9,482 nucleotides of DNA. It comes from DATBLZ01 sp036555065 (lineage in GTDB: Bacteria; Pseudomonadota; Gammaproteobacteria; Steroidobacterales; Rariloculaceae). The stretch covers positions 1 through 9,482 of the forward strand of contig DATBLZ010000091.1 of the NCBI GenBank assembly GCA_036555065.1. The letters are read 5' to 3'. Shown here piece by piece: positions 5,251 through 9,482 of this stretch. Each line of letters begins with the position of its first letter. Within the stretch, counting starts at the first letter, position 1. A program made the position numbers and the translations under genes. Under the pieces are notes generated by a model. That model worked only from the letters and a program-made list of their open reading frames with translations. It did not search any database and was not told where the DNA came from.

Positions 5251-5963
5251 GCGGCGTCGGCCACAATGCCGATGCCGCGGAGCTCGCGAAATTCGGTAAC
5301 CTCGCGGGACGCTGGTGGGACCTCGAGGGTCCGTTCAAGACGCTGCATGCGCTCAATCCGCTGCGCGTCGACTACATCGCGGCGCGGGCTCGCTTGCCGG
5401 GAGCGCGTGTGCTCGACGTCGGTTGCGGCGGCGGCATTCTCACCGAGGCCCTCGCCGAACGCGGTGCACGTGTGGTCGGCACGGATCTCGCGCCCGAGAA
5501 CATCGATGCGGCCGCGGTGCATGCGGCGGCAGGGAAGCTCACGATCGACTATCGTCTCGTCGATGCGGCGGCACTCGCGGACGCCGAGCCCGGAGCATTC
5601 GACATCGTCACGTGCCTCGAGCTTCTCGAGCATGTCCCCGATCCGGCGCGCATGGTTGCGGCGTGTGCGACGCTCGCCAAACCCGGAGGCGCGGTCTTTT
5701 TCTCGACGATCAACCGCAACCCCAAGAGCTTTCTATTGGCGATCGTCGCCGCCGAGTACGTGCTCGGCCTCGTGCCGAAGGGCACGCACGAGTATCTCAA
5801 GCTCGTGCGGCCCGCGGAGCTCGGCGCGGCGTGCCGTTCGGCGGGGCTCGCTCTCAAGGAGCTTACCGGGCTCCATTACAACCCTCTGCTCGACCGCTAT
5901 TCGCTCGGCGGCAACGTCGACGTCAACTACTTCGCCTATGCGCGGAAGCGTGGAGACGCTTGA
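5247..5963 (+). CDS. ubiG: Ubiquinone biosynthesis O-methyltransferase
   Basis: SAM-dependent methyltransferase for both O-methylation steps of ubiquinone synthesis, releasing SAH, a potential substrate of the MtaD encoded just upstream. The 238 aa match the usual length of about 240. N-terminal WWDLEGPFKTLHALNPLR (23-40) is a UbiG signature. The Rossmann glycine loop is VLDVGCGGG (55-63), the ribose-binding acid is Asp80 (GTDLAPENI), the post-II motif is FDIVTCLELLEHVPDP (118-132), and the C-terminal signatures are FSTINRNPKSF (152-162) and AEYVLGLVPKGTHEY (169-183), the membrane-proximal part of the family. The ATG at 5247 overlaps the mtaD stop as ATGA, implying translational coupling. No damage is seen. 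Confidence 0.96.
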   Translation: MSGVGHNADAAELAKFGNLAGRWWDLEGPFKTLHALNPLRVDYIAARARLPGARVLDVGCGGGILTEALAERGARVVGTDLAPENIDAAAVHAAAGKLTIDYRLVDAAALADAEPGAFDIVTCLELLEHVPDPARMVAACATLAKPGGAVFFSTINRNPKSFLLAIVAAEYVLGLVPKGTHEYLKLVRPAELGAACRSAGLALKELTGLHYNPLLDRYSLGGNVDVNYFAYARKRGDA

Positions 5964-6631
5964 CGCTCGCAGCTGTCTTGTTCGATCTCGACGGCACACT
6001 CGTCGATACGGCCCCGGATCTCGTGGCCGTCTTGAACCGGCTGTTGACCGAGCACGGCGAGCCGCCCATGCCTTACGCGATCGCGCGCAACGAAGCGTCG
6101 AACGGCGCTCTCGGGCTCATCCGGCTCGGATTCGGCGCCGACCTCGACGCCGAGCGACGTGAACGGCTGCGGGGCCGTTTCCTCGAGCTCTATGCGGCGA
6201 GCGTTTGCGAGAGTTCACGCTTATTCATCGATGTCGAGCGCGTCATGAGCGCGGGCCCGCCGTTGCGCTGGGGTGTGGTGACGAACAAGCCCGAGGCGCT
6301 CACGCTGCCGCTGCTCGAGCGGCTCGGCCTCGGGAGGCTCGCCGAGTGCGTCGTCAGCGGCGACAGTCTCCCCCAACGCAAGCCGCATCCCGCACCGCTC
6401 CTGCTCGCGGCCGAGAAGCTCGGGCTCAAGCCGGGGGCTTGCGTTTACCTCGGCGATGCCGCGCGCGACATCGAGGCCGGGCGCGCGGCCGGCATGCAGA
6501 CTTGGGCGGCATTGTGGGGTTACATCCGGCCGAGCGACGACCCGACGCGCTGGGCTGCCGATGTGATGATTCGGCATCCGCACGAGCTCGGAGGCATACT
6601 GAGCCGACTCGATTCGCGGACTGCACGATGA
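5960..6631 (+). CDS. mupP: HAD-superfamily phosphatase, N-acetylmuramic acid 6-phosphate phosphatase type
   Basis: Related to Gph/phosphoglycolate phosphatase. In Pseudomonas the orthologue at this locus (PA3172, MupP) dephosphorylates MurNAc-6P in peptidoglycan recycling. The 223 aa contain all HAD motifs: I, FDLDGTLVDTAPD with Asp9/Asp11; II, Thr108 in WGVVTNKPE; III, Lys141 in PQRKPHP; IV, YLGDAARDIEAG with Asp166/Asp170. The C-terminal WGYIRPSDDPTRWAAD is close to the Pseudomonas MupP ending. No ATG or GTG fits: the frame starts at TTG 5960-5962, whose TTGA overlaps the ubiG stop, with GGAG (5952-5955) 4 nt upstream. The start is well supported because motif I begins only seven residues later. 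It ends in an ATGATGA overlap with rmuC. MupP is preferred over a true Gph because of context and the C-terminal motif. Confidence 0.87.
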   Translation: MTLAAVLFDLDGTLVDTAPDLVAVLNRLLTEHGEPPMPYAIARNEASNGALGLIRLGFGADLDAERRERLRGRFLELYAASVCESSRLFIDVERVMSAGPPLRWGVVTNKPEALTLPLLERLGLGRLAECVVSGDSLPQRKPHPAPLLLAAEKLGLKPGACVYLGDAARDIEAGRAAGMQTWAALWGYIRPSDDPTRWAADVMIRHPHELGGILSRLDSRTAR

Positions 6632-7947
6632 TGCTCGACGAAAGCCCTTTCACGTTGATACTGCTCGCCGCGCTCGCGGGCCTTGTCGCGGGTCTCGTCA
6701 TCGCGCTGATCGTGCGTGTGCGGCTCAAAGCCGAGCTCGATGCGCGCGATCGCGAGATCAAGAATCAAGCGGCGCTCGAGCACGAGCGCGCCGCGGCGTT
6801 GGATCTTGCGAGCGAGCGCCTGAGCCATGTGTTCGGGCAACTCGCCAACGAGCAGTTCCAGAGCCATACGGAGACGTTCCTCAAGCTCGCGCGCGAGAAC
6901 TTGGGTGCGCATCACGAGCGTGCCAAAGGCGACCTCGCCGCGCGCGAGCAGGCCATCGAGGGACTCTTGCGCCCGGTTCGCGAGGCGATCGAGCGCACGG
7001 AACGTCAGCTGCAAGCGCTCGAGAAAGTGCGCAGCGAGACGCACGGCAGCATCACGAAACATCTCCAAGACATAGCGGCCGGGCAACAGCAGCTCAGCGC
7101 CGAGACGCGGAATCTGGTCACCGCGCTCCGCCGGCCGGAAGTTCGCGGTCAATGGGGCGAGCTCACGTTGCGCCGGCTCGTCGAGCTCGCGGGCATGCTC
7201 GAGCATTGCGACTTTGTCACGCAGAGCCACACGCCGACACCTGACGGAGCAATTCGGCCCGACATGGTCATCCAGTTGCCCGAGGGGCGGCAGCTCGTCG
7301 TCGACGTCAAGACGCCGCTCGATGCCTATCTCGAAGCGGTCGAGGCCCCGAGCGATGCCGCGCGGCGCGCTGCCCTCGCGCGCCACGCGTCGATCTTGGC
7401 GGGCAGAGTCCGCGAGCTTGCGGGCAAGGCTTATTGGACTCAGTTCGAGGCAGCGCCCGATTTCGTGATCCTGTTCATCCCCGGCGATCAGTTTCTGTCG
7501 GCCGCGCTCGCGGAACGACCCGAGCTCCTCGACGAGGCGCTGCGGCAGAACGTGATCCTCGCCACACCGACGAGCTTCGTCGCGCTGCTCAAAGCGATCG
7601 CGTACGGCTGGCAGCAGGTCAAGCTCGCCGAGAGCGCCGCGGAGATTCGCGAGCTCGCGGTCGAGCTCCACGCACGCCTCGGAATTTTTACCGAGCACCT
7701 CGACGCGCTCGGCAAGGCGCTCGCCGACGGAGTGAAGGCCTACAACGCGAGCGTGGGCTCACTCGAAAGGCGTGTCCTGCCGAGCGCACGGCGCTTCACC
7801 GAGCTCGGGGTGCAACCGCGCCGGGCGCTCGCGGAGCTCAAGGCCGTCGAGGAGCTTCCTCGCGAAGGAACGATGCTCGGCAGCGACGCCGACGATGCGG
7901 CCGACGACTCGCTTGGGACGCCCGCCGAGCCGTCGGGCCCACACTGA
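6628..7947 (+). CDS. rmuC: DNA recombination protein RmuC homologue
   Basis: RmuC limits DNA inversions at short inverted repeats in E. coli; the family core is predicted to have a PD-(D/E)xK nuclease-like fold, and the biochemical activity is not well defined. The 439 aa show an N-terminal membrane anchor (residues 9-29), a long charged helical/coiled-coil region (about 32-165), then the conserved RmuC core: RGQWGELTLRRLVELAGM (173-190), RPDMVIQLPEG (210-220), VVDVKTPLDAY (224-234, with the putative Asp226-x-Lys228 catalytic pair), FVILFIPGD (279-287) and LATPTSFVALLKAIAYGWQQ (311-330). The tail after about 412 is acidic and disordered. The start at 6628 forms ATGA with the mupP stop; ATG at 6631 is an alternative one codon later. 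Its place between mupP and yciK differs from P. aeruginosa. Confidence 0.93.
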   Translation: MMLDESPFTLILLAALAGLVAGLVIALIVRVRLKAELDARDREIKNQAALEHERAAALDLASERLSHVFGQLANEQFQSHTETFLKLARENLGAHHERAKGDLAAREQAIEGLLRPVREAIERTERQLQALEKVRSETHGSITKHLQDIAAGQQQLSAETRNLVTALRRPEVRGQWGELTLRRLVELAGMLEHCDFVTQSHTPTPDGAIRPDMVIQLPEGRQLVVDVKTPLDAYLEAVEAPSDAARRAALARHASILAGRVRELAGKAYWTQFEAAPDFVILFIPGDQFLSAALAERPELLDEALRQNVILATPTSFVALLKAIAYGWQQVKLAESAAEIRELAVELHARLGIFTEHLDALGKALADGVKAYNASVGSLERRVLPSARRFTELGVQPRRALAELKAVEELPREGTMLGSDADDAADDSLGTPAEPSGPH

Positions 7948-7951
7948 GGAG
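7946..7951 (+). promoter_or_regulatory. Strong ribosome binding site of yciK
   Basis: GAGGAG overlaps the rmuC stop codon (TGA 7945-7947) and lies 3 nt before the ATG at 7955. It is the only non-overlapping junction in the operon. The spacing is tight but the match to anti-SD is good, and it fixes the yciK start. Confidence 0.6.
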
Positions 7952-7954
7952 CCG

Positions 7955-8713
7955 ATGTCGGCCCCGCTCGACCCGCGCACGTACAAGGCGCCGCCGAATC
8001 TCTTGGCGAATCGCGTGATTCTCGTCACGGGCGCGACGCGCGGCATCGGCCGCGCCGTTGCGACGGATCTCGTCAAGCACGGCGCGACCGTAATCCTCCA
8101 CGGCCGCAATGCGCGCGCGCTCGATGCGCTCTATGAGGAGCTCCGTAAGCTCGGCCCCGAGCCCGCCGTCGCCGCGCTCGATCTCGAGCGCGCGCAAGGC
8201 GACGAGTATCAGCACCTGACCGCGCAGATCACCGAGCGTTACGCGCGCCTCGACGGCCTGCTCCACAATGCGGGGATGCTCGGGGATAGAAGTCCAATCG
8301 AGCACTACGATATCGGTCTCTGGCAACGCGTGATGCACGTCAACGTCACCAGCGCTTTCATTCTCACGCGCTGCTTTCTGCCTTTGCTGCGGAATTCCAA
8401 GGATGCGTCGATCGTTTTCACGACGAGCGGCGTCGGGCATCGCGGCCGCGCCTACTGGGGTGCCTACGCGGTTTCGAAATTCGCTATCGAAGGCATGAGC
8501 CAAGTGCTCGCCGACGAGCTCGAGAACACGCCTATCCGCGTCAACTGCATCAATCCGGGCCGCACGCGCACGCGCATGCGCGCGCACGCTTATCCGGCCG
8601 AAGACCCGAAGACCGTCCCGTTACCCGAATCGCTGACCGCTGCGTACCTTTTTCTTCTCGGCCCAGACAGCGTCGGCATCACGGGTCAACGCATCGAGTG
8701 CCAAGCGTCCTGA
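7955..8713 (+). CDS. yciK: Short-chain dehydrogenase/reductase, YciK family
   Basis: A classical SDR oxidoreductase with a Rossmann fold; the physiological substrate of YciK is not established. At 252 aa it has the same length as E. coli YciK. Visible motifs are TGATRGIG (25-32) for dinucleotide binding, Arg51 in LHGRN (suggesting NADP(H) preference), NAG (105-107), Asn130, catalytic Ser158 in FTTSGVG, and Tyr171-x3-Lys175 in AYAVSKFA. PGRTRTRMR (201-209) follows the expected strand. The YciK signature YKAPPNLLANRVILVTGA sits at the N-terminus. It is the last gene of the operon and ends about 100 bp before the converging VOC gene; I find no clear terminator after it. In P. aeruginosa the homologue also follows mupP. 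Confidence 0.92.
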   Translation: MSAPLDPRTYKAPPNLLANRVILVTGATRGIGRAVATDLVKHGATVILHGRNARALDALYEELRKLGPEPAVAALDLERAQGDEYQHLTAQITERYARLDGLLHNAGMLGDRSPIEHYDIGLWQRVMHVNVTSAFILTRCFLPLLRNSKDASIVFTTSGVGHRGRAYWGAYAVSKFAIEGMSQVLADELENTPIRVNCINPGRTRTRMRAHAYPAEDPKTVPLPESLTAAYLFLLGPDSVGITGQRIECQAS

Positions 8714-8813
8714 GTGCGGCCAATCCGAGTGACCGCTAACGACCATTTTCGCGCCGTTAACGCGGGTGCTAATTGTCGTCGCTCATTCGACAGCTATCGG
8801 CCAAATCAGGTCA
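8714..8813. other. Convergent intergenic spacer
   Basis: About 100 bp between the yciK stop and the VOC gene stop. It contains an 8-bp palindrome CGTTAACG (8755-8762) and ends that are loosely inverted (GGCCAAT near 8718 and ATCGGCC near 8802). No stem followed by a T-run is present in either direction, so the terminator for the convergent genes is not identifiable. It marks the change from about 70% GC coding DNA to about 53% GC. Confidence 0.4.
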
Positions 8814-9206
8814 TTAGCTCTTTGGTTGAATTAGGTCCCATCGATTTCCGTAGAGATCCTCGAAGACGGCTACCGTGCCGTACGTTTCCTCTTTGGGCGG
8901 CCTCGTAAAGACGATTCCCTTCGCCTTCATGGCCTCATAGTCTCGCCAGAAATCGTCAGTATTTAAGAACAGAAACACCCGTCCACCCGTTTGATTGCCG
9001 ACAGCCTCAGCCTGTTCGGGCGTGGCCGCCTTCGACAGGAGAAGGCACGCTTGGTTAACGGAACCCGATGGCCGGACCAAAACCCAACGCTTCTTCTCGA
9101 TCGGCGTATCTTCGACGAGATCGAAGCTGAGCTTCTCAATGAAGAACTCGATCGCCTCATCGTAGTCTCTAACGATGAAGGCTATAGGGGAGATATGTTG
9201 TCGCAT
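8814..9206 (-). CDS. VOC (glyoxalase/bleomycin-resistance fold) family protein
   Basis: 130 aa with the paired beta-alpha-beta-beta-beta pattern of vicinal-oxygen-chelate proteins. The first half is IAFIVRDYDEAIEFFIEKLSF (8-28), with strand WVLVRPSG (41-48) and the low-complexity-free stretch ACLLLSKA (53-60). The second half is GGRVFLFLNTDDFWRDYEA (74-92) and YGTVAVFEDLYGNRWDL (109-125), the last containing the family's Glu116 metal-ligand position. It belongs to the common uncharacterised group annotated as glyoxalase or extradiol dioxygenase; no substrate can be assigned. The expected first metal ligand is not obvious (Ile8-Ala9-Phe10; His4 is close), so metal use is uncertain. The gene lies 17 bp after the GFA gene on the same strand, probably cotranscribed. 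GC is about 53%, well below the operon to its left. The ribosome site is weak (TAGG). Confidence 0.85.
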   Translation of the reverse strand: MRQHISPIAFIVRDYDEAIEFFIEKLSFDLVEDTPIEKKRWVLVRPSGSVNQACLLLSKAATPEQAEAVGNQTGGRVFLFLNTDDFWRDYEAMKAKGIVFTRPPKEETYGTVAVFEDLYGNRWDLIQPKS

Positions 9207-9223
9207 CTGTTCGCGCCTACTGC

Positions 9224-9482
9224 CTAGATCCGGCTGCCACGGATCTGCTTCTTAGGCACGTCCGACAGGTCGATCCCGTCGAGACACCTTGCATTCACAC
9301 CCCATCCATCAAAAGGCTCTACGCCCTCGAGCAGTTCCTTCGCTGTCGGGTGACTGGGCCGACGAAACGGGAGGATCCCACAGGTTGGGCAGAAGTAATC
9401 CTTCGCCGTACCGCTGCCCCACTGATACAGGGTCAGGTCCGCCAACGGTGTCAGGATTCTCAGATCACCCTCATCCACGCGG
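9224..9482 (-). CDS. GFA/CENP-V family zinc protein, C-terminal part (cut by window edge)
   Basis: Glutathione-dependent formaldehyde-activating (GFA) fold: a small zinc-binding beta protein whose members include Gfa and many of unknown substrate. The visible 86 residues cover the C-terminal two thirds: DEGDLRILTPLADLTLYQW, then GTAKDYFCPTCGILPFRR with the CxxC zinc pair, and the family ending WGVNARCLDGIDLSDV. The N-terminal zinc cysteines (CxC...C) would lie upstream of the window. The frame is open to the edge; a GTG at 9478-9476 is in frame but lies in the middle of a conserved strand and is not the likely start. It stops 17 bp before the VOC gene, with which it probably forms an operon. 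True formaldehyde-activating activity should not be assumed. Confidence 0.85.
   Translation of the reverse strand, partial: RVDEGDLRILTPLADLTLYQWGSGTAKDYFCPTCGILPFRRPSHPTAKELLEGVEPFDGWGVNARCLDGIDLSDVPKKQIRGSRI

Noticed and set aside
6520..7698. Open frame of about 392 codons on the minus strand across mupP and rmuC
   Set aside because: Antisense shadow; both plus-strand genes have clear family motifs and coupled starts.
8755..8762. CGTTAACG palindrome as a terminator or operator
   Set aside because: Eight bases with no T-run; this length is expected by chance.
8714..8813. Integron attC site next to the VOC/GFA genes
   Set aside because: No matching GTTRRRY/RYYYAAC core pair could be found, and there is no site between the two genes either.
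9476..9478. GTG at 9478 as the start of a small 84-aa protein
   Set aside because: The frame stays open to the window edge and the GFA family has conserved N-terminal sequence before this point, so the gene is cut rather than short.

Overview
The window (9,482 bp) looks like chromosomal DNA of a high-GC gammaproteobacterium. The gene order serC–gyrA on the minus strand, diverging from mtaD–ubiG–mupP–(rmuC)–yciK on the plus strand, is close to the Pseudomonas aeruginosa serC-gyrA-mtnA-PA3170-ubiG-mupP-yciK neighbourhood. A Pseudomonas/Xanthomonas-type REP palindrome sits between gyrA and serC. I would guess a Xanthomonadales/Nevskiales/Steroidobacter-like lineage, but the sequence does not settle the family.

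Layout. 1-553 (−) is the N-terminal half of phosphoserine aminotransferase (serC), cut by the window edge. 554-621 is a short spacer with the REP-like element. 622-3180 (−) is complete gyrA (852 aa); it carries Gly instead of Ser at position 83 of the quinolone-resistance region and an unusual 60-bp AT-rich island. 3181-3933 is a 753-bp gap without a convincing intact gene. It holds a probable gyrA promoter and leader, a strong-looking plus-strand promoter with an AT-rich upstream tract whose −10 lies inside a LexA-like CTG-N10-CAG palindrome, a Shine-Dalgarno followed by an in-frame ATA instead of ATG, a decayed-looking reading frame, repeated CCCTC/GAGGG hairpins and a perfect DnaA-box match. 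In P. aeruginosa this is where mtnA lies.

3934-8713 (+) is a tightly packed five-gene operon: mtaD (MTA/SAH deaminase), ubiG (ubiquinone O-methyltransferase), mupP (HAD phosphatase of the MurNAc-6P recycling type), rmuC (membrane-anchored, nuclease-like recombination protein) and yciK (SDR oxidoreductase). The first four are joined by 4-bp stop/start overlaps and the last by a 7-bp gap, so transcription and translation are probably coupled. MtaD and UbiG are linked through the SAM cycle: UbiG releases SAH, which the MtaD family can deaminate.

8814-9482 (−) is a convergent, compositionally different pair: a GFA-family (CENP-V/GFA) zinc protein, cut by the window edge, followed after 17 bp by a VOC/glyoxalase-fold protein. 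By my hand count, GC is about 53% here (192 of 360 bases, 8821-9180) against 70% in a sample of yciK (84 of 120, 8041-8160), which suggests a different history from the operon. I see no clear new defence or mobile system. The most interesting stretch is the 3.2-3.9 kb gap.
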